64,000 nucleotides of DNA from Castellaniella sp044508625 (lineage in GTDB: Bacteria > Pseudomonadota > Gammaproteobacteria > Burkholderiales > Burkholderiaceae_B). A program made the translations under genes and the position numbers. Every line of letters begins with the position of its first letter. Position 1 is the stretch's first letter. Location: NCBI GenBank assembly GCA_044508625.1, contig JBIQHJ010000004.1, positions 67,217 to 131,216 on the forward strand. The letters run 5' to 3'. Below are positions 24,219 through 32,391 of this stretch, one piece after another. Under the pieces are notes generated by a model that saw only the letters and a list, made by a program, of their open reading frames with translations, ran no database searches and had not been told where the DNA came from.

Positions 24219-25289
24219 ATGAAGATAAATACGATCAAGTCCGAGCAGCCCGAGGCTCGCGCGGATGTGGCCTTGCCGCGCAAGAGGAAAAGCCCTTCCG
24301 GCGCGCGGCCGATCTCCGAAGCGATGAGGCTTGCGCTTTATCGCAAGCAGGTCGAGTCCCGTTTTTGCGAGAAACGGGCGCACGATCTGTTTCTGCAGAA
24401 CCTGGTCAAGGGGACGAGCCATTTGTCGCTCGGCCAGGAAGCCGTGGCTGCTGGTGTTGCGATGGCGATGAACGAGGACGACTGGTCGTTCCTGACCTTC
24501 CGTGGACACCATCACGCCCTGGCGCGCGGTGCGTCGATGACGGCGGTGCTCGGCGAACTGATGGGCCGCGAGTGCGGTCTGATGGGCGGCAAGGGCGGAT
24601 CGATGCACTTGTCCGATGCATCGCGCAACATCATGGCTTCGTATGCGGTGCTTGGCGCGCAGTTGCCGATCGCGGTCGGTGCGGCGTGGTCGGCACAGTA
24701 CCGTGGTACCAAGCAAGTTGCGGTTGCGTTCTTCGGCGATGGCACGGCGAATATCGGTGCCTTTCACGAGGCGCTCAATCTGGCCGCGATCTGGAAGCTC
24801 CCGGTCGTTTTCGTTTGCGAAAACAACCTGTACATGGAATACACGCGGACGCGGGCGATGACGGCCGTCGAGCATCCCGCGGCAGACCGGGCCGGTGCCT
24901 ATGGTCTCGAGCGCATCGTGATCGACGGCAATGATCCCGAGGCCGTGTATCTCACGACCTGTACCGCGCTCGAGCGCGCCCGCGCCGGTGAAGGGCCCTC
25001 GATCATCGAGTGCATGACCTACCGCCAGTGCGGCCATTCGCGTGCCGACCCGGCAAAGTACCGGCCCGCCGGCGAACTCGAGGCATGGCTCGAGCGCGAC
25101 CCGATCAGGCTCTATCGCGAAAAGCTGCTGCAGCTTGGCATCGGCGAATCGGTGCTGAAGCACATCGAGCAGGAAACACAGGCGGCTGTCGATCGCGCGA
25201 CCGAGGAGGCCAAGGCCTCGGCGGTCCCCGCGGTCGAGCTTGCATTCAAGGACGTTTGGGCGGACGGAGGCATCGCATGGCGGAACTGA
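24219..25289 (+). CDS. PDH/acetoin-dehydrogenase-like E1 component, alpha subunit
   Basis: A 356-residue thiamin-diphosphate subunit. The ThDP motif starts with GDG at residues 173-175 and ends with NN at 202-203. Other marks are the substrate-channel part SLGQEAVAAGVAMAM and FRGHHHALARGA. E1 alpha/beta decarboxylates a 2-oxo acid or cleaves a diketone and passes the acyl group to lipoyl-E2. ATG 24219 lies 11 bases after GGAGA; an in-frame GTG at 24162 is less likely. The ~30 residues before the family core are basic. In Azoarcus anaerobius related genes (bqd) are needed to split hydroxybenzoquinone; here the neighbours point to a comparable job. Confidence 0.9.
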   Translation: MKINTIKSEQPEARADVALPRKRKSPSGARPISEAMRLALYRKQVESRFCEKRAHDLFLQNLVKGTSHLSLGQEAVAAGVAMAMNEDDWSFLTFRGHHHALARGASMTAVLGELMGRECGLMGGKGGSMHLSDASRNIMASYAVLGAQLPIAVGAAWSAQYRGTKQVAVAFFGDGTANIGAFHEALNLAAIWKLPVVFVCENNLYMEYTRTRAMTAVEHPAADRAGAYGLERIVIDGNDPEAVYLTTCTALERARAGEGPSIIECMTYRQCGHSRADPAKYRPAGELEAWLERDPIRLYREKLLQLGIGESVLKHIEQETQAAVDRATEEAKASAVPAVELAFKDVWADGGIAWRN

Positions 25290-26281
25290 GTTATCGCGAC
25301 GCGGTGGCAGCCGCAATCGCGCAGGAAATGAAGCGCGATGAGCGCGTGGTCTTTCTCGGAGAGGACATCGCCGAGGCCGGCGGCGTCTTCAAGGCGACGG
25401 TCGGCCTGCTCGACGAGTTCGGCCCGAAGCGGATCCGCGACACGCCGATCTCCGAGCAGGCGATCCTTGGCGCGGCGATGGGGGCGGCAATGACCGGCCT
25501 GCGTCCGATCGCCGAGATCATGTTCTCGGACTTCCTGGCCGTCTGTTGGGATTTCGTGGCCAACGAGCTGCCGAAGATGCGCTACATGACTAACGGGCAA
25601 TTCAGCTTTCCCCTCGTGATCCGTACCGCCAATGGTGCCGGTTCACGCTTCGGCGCGCAGCACTCGCAAAGCGTCGAAAACTGGGTGATGGCGATTCCCG
25701 GCATCAAAGTCGTTGCGCCCTCGTCGCCGGCCGACGTCAAAGGCCTGCTTGCCGCGGCGATCCGCGATCCCGATCCTGTCGTCTTTTTCGAGCACAAGTC
25801 GCTGTACGCGATGAAGGGCGAGGTCCCGGACGGCGAATACGTCGATAGCCTGGGCACTGCAAAGGTGCTGCGCCAGGGCCGCGACATCACGATCGTCTCG
25901 CTTGCCGCGATGGTGCCGCGCAGTCTCGAGGCCGCTGAAATCCTGCAGCGAGAGGATGGCATATCGGCGACCGTCGTGGACTTGCGCTCGCTGATCCCGC
26001 TCGATACGCAAACCGTCCTGCGCGAGGTCGTGAAGACCGGCAGGTTGTTCACCGTCGAGGAGAACCCGCGCGTCTGCGGCTGGGGTGCGGAGATCTCATC
26101 GATTGTCACCGAGGAATGTTTCTACGACCTCGACCAGCCGGTCGTTCGTATCACGACCCCGCACATCCCTCTGCCTGCCGCCGACGGGCTCGAGGATGCC
26201 GTCATCCCCTCGGTCGCGCGCATCGTTGCCGAGATCCGCAGGGCCGTCGACTTCAAACCTGGAGTTTTCCATGCACGTTGA
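25277..26281 (+). CDS. PDH/acetoin-dehydrogenase-like E1 component, beta subunit
   Basis: A 334-residue transketolase-like subunit that completes the E1 heterotetramer. Family blocks: VVFLGEDIAEAGGVFKAT (with the catalytic-region GED), RDTPISEQAILGAAMGAAM (the ISE glutamate activates ThDP) and RSLIPLDTQTVL in the C-terminal transketolase domain. ATG 25277 is six bases after GGAGG and overlaps the alpha gene by 13 bp, indicating translational coupling. It also overlaps the aldehyde dehydrogenase by 11 bp. Confidence 0.92.
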   Translation: MAELSYRDAVAAAIAQEMKRDERVVFLGEDIAEAGGVFKATVGLLDEFGPKRIRDTPISEQAILGAAMGAAMTGLRPIAEIMFSDFLAVCWDFVANELPKMRYMTNGQFSFPLVIRTANGAGSRFGAQHSQSVENWVMAIPGIKVVAPSSPADVKGLLAAAIRDPDPVVFFEHKSLYAMKGEVPDGEYVDSLGTAKVLRQGRDITIVSLAAMVPRSLEAAEILQREDGISATVVDLRSLIPLDTQTVLREVVKTGRLFTVEENPRVCGWGAEISSIVTEECFYDLDQPVVRITTPHIPLPAADGLEDAVIPSVARIVAEIRRAVDFKPGVFHAR

Positions 26282-27719
26282 AACGGAAATGACCGAGACC
26301 GAGCTATACATTGACGGACAATGGCGCCCCGGCTCGGATGGCCGCCGGTTCGACGTCATCGATCCGGCAACCGAGGCGGTCATTGCCAGTGTCGCCGATG
26401 CCAGCGTCAGTGACGGCCTCGCCGCCGTCTCCGCCGCCGCCGCCGCGGGCGCGGCCTGGGCCGCAAGGCCGCCGCGCGAGCGTAGCGAGATCCTGCGTCG
26501 CGCCTACGAATTGCTGATCGCGCAAAAGGAACGTTTTGCGCGGCTGATTACGCTCGAAAGCGGCAAGGCATTGTCCGAGGCGCGCGGTGAAGTCGTCTAC
26601 GCGGCCGAGTTCCTGCGCTGGTACGCCGAGGAGGCGGTGCGCATCCTCGGGGAAATCTCGACCGCTCCCGGGGGTGCCAACAAGATCATCGTGATGCGAC
26701 AACCGATAGGCGTTGCGGTTTTCGTGACGCCGTGGAACTTTCCGGCGGCGATGGCCACACGCAAGATCGGTCCGGCGCTCGCCGCCGGCTGCACCGTCGT
26801 GCTCAAGCCGGCCAAAGAGACGCCGCTGACCGCGCTCGCCCTTGCCGGGCTGTTCCAGGAGGCGGGCGTGCCGCCCGGTGTCGTCAACGTCGTGACGACG
26901 CGCCGTACCGGCGACGTGATCGGGGCGATGTTCGATGATCGGCGCGTGCGCAAGTTCTCATTCACCGGTTCGACGGAAACGGGACGGCTGCTGCTGCGCC
27001 AGGCTGCTGCGAACGTCGTGAAATGTTCGATGGAGCTTGGCGGCAATGCGCCGTTCGTCGTCTTCGGGGATGCCGATCTCGATGTCGCGGTCGCTGCCGC
27101 GATGGTTGCGAAAATGCGCAACGGGGGGGAATCCTGCACGGCCGCGAATCGTTTCTACGTCGAGGCGCCGGTGGCGGATGAGTTCGCTCGGCGGTTCGCC
27201 GCGGCGATGCGCGGGCTCAAGCTCGGCCATGGCCTGGACGATGGCGTGCAGCTCGGCCCGATGGTGAACGCGTCGACACGCGACAAGGTCGCTGCGCTGG
27301 TCGAGGACGCAGTCGCACAGGGTGCGCGCATCCTGACAGGAGGTCGGGCGCCTGATCGCGATGGCTTCTTCTACGAGCCGACGGTGTTGACCAATGTCGC
27401 CGCCGATGCGCGCATCCTGCAGCAGGAGATCTTCGGCCCGGTCGCACCGATCGTGACCTTCGGCGACGAGGACGAGGTCATCGAGCTCGCCAATGCGACC
27501 GAGTTCGGTCTCGTTTCCTTTGTCCACAGCCGCGACCTCGCGCGCGCCCTGCGTGTCGCCGAGCGGCTCGAATCGGGGATGGTGGGTATCAATCGCGGGG
27601 TCGTTTCGGACCCGGCGGCGCCGTTTGGCGGCTGGAAGCAGAGCGGCGTCGGGCGTGAAGGCGCGCACGATGGTCTGCTCGAGTACCTCGAATCGAAGTA
27701 CATCGCAGCGAGCTGGTGA
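26271..27719 (+). CDS. NAD(P)-dependent semialdehyde dehydrogenase (succinate-semialdehyde type)
   Basis: A 482-residue aldehyde dehydrogenase closest in look to succinate-semialdehyde dehydrogenases. Catalytic Cys289 lies in GGESCTAANRF and general base Glu255 in MELGGNAPFVVF; FTGSTETGR and WNFPAAMATRKIGPALAAG form the cofactor site. It overlaps E1 beta by 11 bp and is followed by E2 after 8 bp, so it is built into the dehydrogenase-complex operon, which is unusual. A plausible role is oxidising a C4 semialdehyde (for example malic semialdehyde) released on ring fission; that is an inference. ATG 26271 lies six bases after GGAG. Confidence 0.88.
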   Translation: MHVETEMTETELYIDGQWRPGSDGRRFDVIDPATEAVIASVADASVSDGLAAVSAAAAAGAAWAARPPRERSEILRRAYELLIAQKERFARLITLESGKALSEARGEVVYAAEFLRWYAEEAVRILGEISTAPGGANKIIVMRQPIGVAVFVTPWNFPAAMATRKIGPALAAGCTVVLKPAKETPLTALALAGLFQEAGVPPGVVNVVTTRRTGDVIGAMFDDRRVRKFSFTGSTETGRLLLRQAAANVVKCSMELGGNAPFVVFGDADLDVAVAAAMVAKMRNGGESCTAANRFYVEAPVADEFARRFAAAMRGLKLGHGLDDGVQLGPMVNASTRDKVAALVEDAVAQGARILTGGRAPDRDGFFYEPTVLTNVAADARILQQEIFGPVAPIVTFGDEDEVIELANATEFGLVSFVHSRDLARALRVAERLESGMVGINRGVVSDPAAPFGGWKQSGVGREGAHDGLLEYLESKYIAASW

Positions 27720-27727
27720 GGAAAACC

Positions 27728-29107
27728 ATGGATGTCATCATGCCCCAGTTGGGCGAGACCGTGCTCGAGGGTACGATCTCCGCCTGGTACAAGAAGGTTG
27801 GCGACACGGTCAAGGCGGATGAATCGCTGTTCGACCTCGAAACCGAAAAAGTCACGACCGAGATTCCGGCACCGGCCAGCGGCGTGCTATCCGAGATCCT
27901 GGTCGAGGCGGGCGCCACTGTGAAAGTCGGCACGCGGCTGGCGGTCATCACGTCCGCCGATGCTGCCGCGGCAATCCCGTCGACGGGCACGGCCGCGGCG
28001 CCGGTCCTTACCCCGGCGCCGGCTCTTACGCCGGCCCCGGTCCTTACCCCGGCCCCGGTCCCTGCCTCGGCCCCGACTCAAGCCGCTGCCGTCGCGCGTG
28101 CGCTGCCCGCCGCTGCTGGCGCGCCGCTGCCGCGTGCGGGTGCCGGCGGCCCGAAACTCTCGCCGGTCGTCCGCCGCTTGCTTGGGGAACATGGCGTTGC
28201 GCCCGAGCACATCGCCGGCACCGGTGCTCGCGGGCGGATCACACGCGAGGACGTGCTCGCACATCTCGAGCGGCTTGCCGCCATGGCGGCGCCCCAGCCT
28301 GCGCATGTCCCGGCAACGGAACCGCTGCCGGTGGCGGAGCCCGTGGCCGCGGCTGTCATGCATCCCGCCGCGGCGACGCCTGCCGTGCTTGCCGGGCCCG
28401 ACGACGAGGTCATCCCGCTCAGCAAGATCCGGCGCATGACCGCGGCACACATGGTGATGTCCAAGGCGACGGCGCCGCACACGCTGCAGGCGGTCGAGGT
28501 CGATTTCCATGTCGTCGACAAGGTCAGGCGTGCGGTCGGCGAGGACTGGAAGGCGCGCGAAGGCTATTCGCTGACCTACCTGCCGTTCATTGCCCGTGCC
28601 GCCTGCCTCGCGCTCGGCGAATTCCCGCGGATCAATTCCAGCTTTGGCAACGACGAGCTGGTCGTGCATAAGCGCGTGCATCTCGGCATCGCCGTCGATC
28701 TCAATTTCGAAGGGCTGATGGTGACGGTGATACGTGATGCGCACCACAAGAACCTGCGCGGCCTCGCCGCCGAAATCAGCCGGCTGGCGAAGGCGGCGCG
28801 TACCGGAACCCTCAAGCCAGACGAGCTCTCCGGGGGTACCTACACGATCTCCAACTCCGGCTCCTTTGGCACGCTGATCAGCGCGCCGGTGATCAATCAG
28901 CCGCAGTCCGCAATCCTGTCGAGCGATGGCGTGCATAAAAAAGCGGCGGTGATCGAAGGGCCGGATGGCGACTTGATCGCGATCCGCCCCATCGGTGTGC
29001 TCGCGCAGAGCTTCGACCATCGCGCCTTCGACGGCGCGTACTCGGCGGCCTTCCTGAAGCGTCTCAAGGAAATCATAGAGACGCGCGACTGGTCCGCCGA
29101 ACTGTGA
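27728..29107 (+). CDS. dihydrolipoamide acyltransferase E2 of the PDH-like complex
   Basis: A 459-residue E2. Order: one lipoyl domain (residues 1-76, lipoyl-Lys41 in ETEKVTTE), an Ala/Pro linker with four 6-residue repeats (~92-115), a peripheral-subunit-binding domain (~137-175, LSPVVRRLLGEHGV, HIAGTGARGRITREDVLAHL), a second Ala/Pro linker, and the catalytic domain (~225-459) ending with DHRAFDG, the His/Asp acyltransfer motif. ATG 27728 has GAGGA upstream; an in-frame GTG at 27716 overlaps the preceding stop. One lipoyl domain is typical of acetoin and branched-chain-type complexes. Confidence 0.93.
   Translation: MDVIMPQLGETVLEGTISAWYKKVGDTVKADESLFDLETEKVTTEIPAPASGVLSEILVEAGATVKVGTRLAVITSADAAAAIPSTGTAAAPVLTPAPALTPAPVLTPAPVPASAPTQAAAVARALPAAAGAPLPRAGAGGPKLSPVVRRLLGEHGVAPEHIAGTGARGRITREDVLAHLERLAAMAAPQPAHVPATEPLPVAEPVAAAVMHPAAATPAVLAGPDDEVIPLSKIRRMTAAHMVMSKATAPHTLQAVEVDFHVVDKVRRAVGEDWKAREGYSLTYLPFIARAACLALGEFPRINSSFGNDELVVHKRVHLGIAVDLNFEGLMVTVIRDAHHKNLRGLAAEISRLAKAARTGTLKPDELSGGTYTISNSGSFGTLISAPVINQPQSAILSSDGVHKKAAVIEGPDGDLIAIRPIGVLAQSFDHRAFDGAYSAAFLKRLKEIIETRDWSAEL
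28001..28072 (+). repeat. four tandem 18-bp units inside the E2 linker
   Basis: Units at 28001, 28019, 28037 and 28055 encode PVLTPA, PALTPA, PVLTPA and PVPASA. They lengthen the flexible Ala/Pro hinge between the lipoyl and subunit-binding domains. In-frame repeat expansion of this kind is common in E2 linkers. Confidence 0.9.
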
Positions 29108-29126
29108 TGCACGGAAGGCTTTCGGC

Positions 29127-30566
29127 ATGAAGAACGAAATAGACATCGCGAGCGCGCAGGCCACCGATTTCGACACCGAAGTCATCGTGATCGGCGGTGG
29201 GCCCGGCGGCTATACGGCGGCCTTCCGCGCCGCCGACCTCGGCAAGAAGGTGACGCTCGTCGAGAAGCACGCGCGGCTTGGCGGCGTCTGCCTGAACGTC
29301 GGCTGCATTCCGTCCAAGGCGCTGCTGCACACGGCAAAGGTGATCCAGGAAGCGGCACACCTGCCTGGCGTGCGCTTCGGGCGTCCGCAAGTCGATCTTG
29401 ACGGCTTGCGTCGTTGGAAGGATGGCGTTGTCGCCAAGTTGACGGGGGGGCTTGCCAGCCTCGTCAAGGCGCGCAACGTGACGGTCATCCAGGGCGAGGC
29501 GCGCTTCGATTCGCCGCATCGGCTGCGGGTCGAAACGCCGGCGGGCGTGCGCACGGTCGGCTTCGAGCACGCGATCATTGCCGCCGGTTCGTCAGTCGCC
29601 CGGATTCCCGGCTTTCCGTACGACGACGGGCGGCTCATCGACTCGACGGGCGCACTCGAGCTGAGGGATGTTCCGCCGCGGCTGCTGGTGATCGGCGGCG
29701 GCATCATCGGCCTCGAGATGGCGACCGTCTATTACGCGCTTGGGTCGAAGGTAACGGTGGTCGAGATGACCGGCCAACTGATTCCCGGCGCCGATGCCGA
29801 CCTCGTCAAGCCGCTCGCGGCAAAGCTCGGCAGGAGCTACGAGCGCATCATGTTGGGCACCCGGGTGTCCCGTCTCGAATCGCTGCCCGAAGGCCTGAGG
29901 GCGAGCTTCGAAGGTGCGGGGGCACCGGCGCCACAGGTCTTTGACCGCGTTCTCGTCGCGGTCGGCCGCAAGCCGAACGGATCGTGCCTTGGCGCCGAGG
30001 CGGCTGGGGTGAAGGTCGGCGAGCGCGGTTTCATCGCGGTTGACCGGCAGATGCGAACCAACGTCCCCCATATCTTCGCCATCGGCGACGTCGCGGGCGA
30101 GCCAATGCTCGCGCACAAGGCGGCGCACGAAGGCAAAATCGCTGCCGAAGTGATCGCCGGGCATGCGGTGGAGTTCGCCGCGAGAACGATCCCCTCGGTC
30201 GCGTACACCGATCCAGAGGTCGCGTGGATGGGGCTGACCGAGCGGGAGGCGAAAAGCCGCGGCATCGACTACGAGAAGGCGGTCTTCCCCTGGGTGGCAA
30301 GCGGTCGCGCACAGACGATGGGTGCCGATGATGGGCAGACCAAGCTGATCATCGACAAGGGGTCTCGCCGTGTTCTCGGTGTCGGAATCGTGGGTCAGGC
30401 AGCCGGCGAGCTCATCGCCGAGGCGGTCCTTGCCCTCGAGATGGACGCCGAGGCCGAGGATCTGGCGCTGGCGATCCACCCGCATCCGACCTTGTCGGAA
30501 ACACTCGCCTTCGCCGCTGAAATTGCCGTGGGATCGATCACGGACTTGTATATTCCCAAAAAATAA
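29127..30566 (+). CDS. dihydrolipoamide dehydrogenase (E3)
   Basis: A 479-residue flavoprotein that reoxidises dihydrolipoyl-E2 and reduces NAD+. FAD motif VIGGGPGGYTAAFRAA near residue 18; redox-active disulfide Cys55/Cys60 in CLNVGCIPSKALLH; NAD motif VIGGGIIGLEMA; FAIGDVAGEPMLAHKA; and the C-terminal His-Glu pair in HPHPTLSE. The N-terminus is ~15 residues longer than in most E3 proteins. It starts 19 bp after E2 and completes a dedicated E1-E2-E3 set, separate from any housekeeping complex elsewhere in the genome. Confidence 0.95.
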   Translation: MKNEIDIASAQATDFDTEVIVIGGGPGGYTAAFRAADLGKKVTLVEKHARLGGVCLNVGCIPSKALLHTAKVIQEAAHLPGVRFGRPQVDLDGLRRWKDGVVAKLTGGLASLVKARNVTVIQGEARFDSPHRLRVETPAGVRTVGFEHAIIAAGSSVARIPGFPYDDGRLIDSTGALELRDVPPRLLVIGGGIIGLEMATVYYALGSKVTVVEMTGQLIPGADADLVKPLAAKLGRSYERIMLGTRVSRLESLPEGLRASFEGAGAPAPQVFDRVLVAVGRKPNGSCLGAEAAGVKVGERGFIAVDRQMRTNVPHIFAIGDVAGEPMLAHKAAHEGKIAAEVIAGHAVEFAARTIPSVAYTDPEVAWMGLTEREAKSRGIDYEKAVFPWVASGRAQTMGADDGQTKLIIDKGSRRVLGVGIVGQAAGELIAEAVLALEMDAEAEDLALAIHPHPTLSETLAFAAEIAVGSITDLYIPKK

Positions 30567-30601
30567 AGCGGGGGTGCCTTGCTGCCTCCAGGAGATTCGC
30601 G

Positions 30602-31210
30602 ATGAATACTGTTGTCAAGATACCTGTCCGGCCATCAGTGGAAGACATCCTGGTTGGGGGGCGAACGCACCATGCGTGGCTCCCGCGCCGTGTCGGGGAC
30701 GAGACCTTGCACGAGATCTACGAGCTGACGAAATGGGGTCCGACAGCCGCAAATTCATGTCCCATGCGCATGGTCTTCGTCCGCACGGCGCACGGTAAAG
30801 AACGCCTGATGTCCTGCCTGCATCCGGAAAATGTCGCTCAAGTGGTCGAGGCGCCGATTACCGTGATCATCGGCTACGATTTGCGCTTCTACGAATTGAT
30901 TCCACGGCTGATGCCAGACAAACCAGAGCTCGCTGAGGTGTTTGCTGCCGATGGCGGCGGCGCCATCGTCCGCGAGACGGCCTTGCGCAATGGCTCCTTG
31001 CAGGGCGCGTACTTCATGCTGGCGGCCCGCTCGCTCGGGCTCGATTGCGGGCCGATGTCGGGCTTCGACAGAGAGCGGCTCAATGCCGAGTTCTTTCCCG
31101 ATGGCCGCATCGAAGCAAATTTTCTCTGCAACGTGGGCTATGGCGATCCCGAGCGCGTGTTGCCGAGGGCGCCACGCCTCGGATTCGAGGAGGTCTGCCA
31201 ATTTGCCTGA
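30602..31210 (+). CDS. nitroreductase-family FMN oxidoreductase (RutE/HadB-like)
   Basis: A 202-residue FMN enzyme of the nitroreductase fold, with the RutE-type blocks WGPTAANSCPMRMVFVR and LQGAYFMLAARSLGLDCGPMSGFD. RutE-type members reduce malonic semialdehyde or related small carbonyls; other family members reduce quinones or nitro groups. Here, between E3 and a C-C hydrolase-like crotonase, a role in reducing a quinone or semialdehyde intermediate is plausible. It lies 35 bp after E3, with CAGGAGA before the ATG. Confidence 0.82.
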   Translation: MNTVVKIPVRPSVEDILVGGRTHHAWLPRRVGDETLHEIYELTKWGPTAANSCPMRMVFVRTAHGKERLMSCLHPENVAQVVEAPITVIIGYDLRFYELIPRLMPDKPELAEVFAADGGGAIVRETALRNGSLQGAYFMLAARSLGLDCGPMSGFDRERLNAEFFPDGRIEANFLCNVGYGDPERVLPRAPRLGFEEVCQFA

Positions 31211-31286
31211 CGCCGCTCGTGGTGCACCGAATTCAGAATGCGTCGTCGCTTGCGACGCCCAGCCCCCTACCAGAAAGGAGACTTCA

Positions 31287-32147
31287 ATGTCATTGCAGAA
31301 CTTCATCCCGACACCGGACTTCGAGGAATACAAGGGCCGTTTCAAGGACCACTACAAGCTTGAACGTCGTGAAGACGGCGTGATACTGGCCCAGGCGCAT
31401 ACGCTTGGCGGTCCCATCCAATTGAGCGTTCAGAATCACCGCTCCGTAGGCCAGTTGTTCAAAACGATAGGCGCCGACCCCAAGAACGAAGTGATGATCT
31501 TCACCGGGTCCGGCGATGACTTCATGATGGATGCGGATCCCAAGGGTTTTGAACTCGAGGAGGAAGACCTGCAGCACTGGGCCTATGAGTACGCCTACAA
31601 GGACGGGAGGATCAACGTCAGCTCGCTGGTGAATGATCTCGAGATCCCGACCATCGGTATCCTCAATGGTCCGGGCTTCCACAGCGAGATTGCCTTGATG
31701 TGCGATCTGACGATCTGCAGCGAGGATGCCGTCATCTACGATCTGCACTACGACATCGGCTCTGTTCCTGGCGATGGCATCCACAGTTGTTTTCAGGAGC
31801 TGCTCGGCGTCAAGCGGGCCGCCTACGCGCTGCTCACCGGCGAAGCCTTCGATGCCCAGAAAATGCTCGATTACGGCATGGTCAACGAGGTGGTTCCGAA
31901 GGACAAGCTCGTCGAGCGCGCCTTCCAGCTCGCCGACCACATCATGTCTCAGCCGCGCACGACCCGCCGCCTGACGACGCAGATCATCCGCCGGCCGTGG
32001 CGCAAGCGCATCACGGACGATCTCGACGGCGGTTTCGGCATCCAGATGTTCGGGCATCTCGCCAAGAAAAAATCGGTGCACAGCCGCAACCACATCGCCG
32101 ACTGTGGAGCCTACGTGAAGCAAGGCAAGAAGAACGGATTCGATTGA
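31287..32147 (+). CDS. crotonase-superfamily protein resembling beta-diketone hydrolases
   Basis: A 286-residue crotonase, but with HSEIALMCDLTICSEDAVIYD and IGSVPGDGIHSCFQELLG in place of the double-glutamate pattern of enoyl-CoA hydratases. The His in GFHSE and the acidic and His residues in YDLHYDIGSVPGDG recall 6-oxocamphor hydrolase, which opens cyclic beta-diketones by a retro-Claisen reaction without CoA. A ring-opening C-C hydrolase would fit the cluster well. ATG 31287 is six bases after AAAGGAG. The last ~45 residues (RPWRKRITDDLDGGFG and on) are longer and more basic than in enoyl-CoA hydratases. An ordinary CoA-dependent hydratase/isomerase cannot be excluded. Confidence 0.75.
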   Translation: MSLQNFIPTPDFEEYKGRFKDHYKLERREDGVILAQAHTLGGPIQLSVQNHRSVGQLFKTIGADPKNEVMIFTGSGDDFMMDADPKGFELEEEDLQHWAYEYAYKDGRINVSSLVNDLEIPTIGILNGPGFHSEIALMCDLTICSEDAVIYDLHYDIGSVPGDGIHSCFQELLGVKRAAYALLTGEAFDAQKMLDYGMVNEVVPKDKLVERAFQLADHIMSQPRTTRRLTTQIIRRPWRKRITDDLDGGFGIQMFGHLAKKKSVHSRNHIADCGAYVKQGKKNGFD

Positions 32148-32303
32148 TGTCGTTCGGGATGCCGTAAAGGGCGCAGCCGCTCGGGAGGCGCCAGAGGCCG
32201 TCTCGCCTCGTTCTGAGGGGGGCAGCCGCCGGTATCCATTCAGAATGCCCCGGAAATCCGCGTTCTTGCGGTCGTGGGGGTGGAGCTGAAGTGGCGCCGG
32301 CCG

Positions 32304-32376
32304 GCGAGCGGATCGCTCGCGGCCGTGGAGACACGCGTCCGGCGCTATCGATATCTCCTGAGGAATCATCAGGAGA
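32304..32376. promoter_or_regulatory. two inverted repeats before the first Liv importer
   Basis: The 244-bp gap before the binding-protein gene contains GCGAGCG-gat-CGCTCGC (32304-32320, seven-base arms) and TCTCCTGA-7-TCAGGAGA (32354-32376, eight-base arms). The second ends just before the GGGAGGGGAGGAG ribosome site. They may be operators or mRNA hairpins separating catabolic and transport parts of the operon. No clear sigma-70 promoter was seen. Confidence 0.5.
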
Positions 32377-32391
32377 GGGAGGGGAGGAGCC

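Noticed and set aside
24219..30566. Housekeeping pyruvate dehydrogenase complex
   Set aside because: E1 is split into alpha and beta subunits, unlike the single-chain AceE usual in beta-proteobacteria, and an aldehyde dehydrogenase and aromatic-type genes are interleaved.
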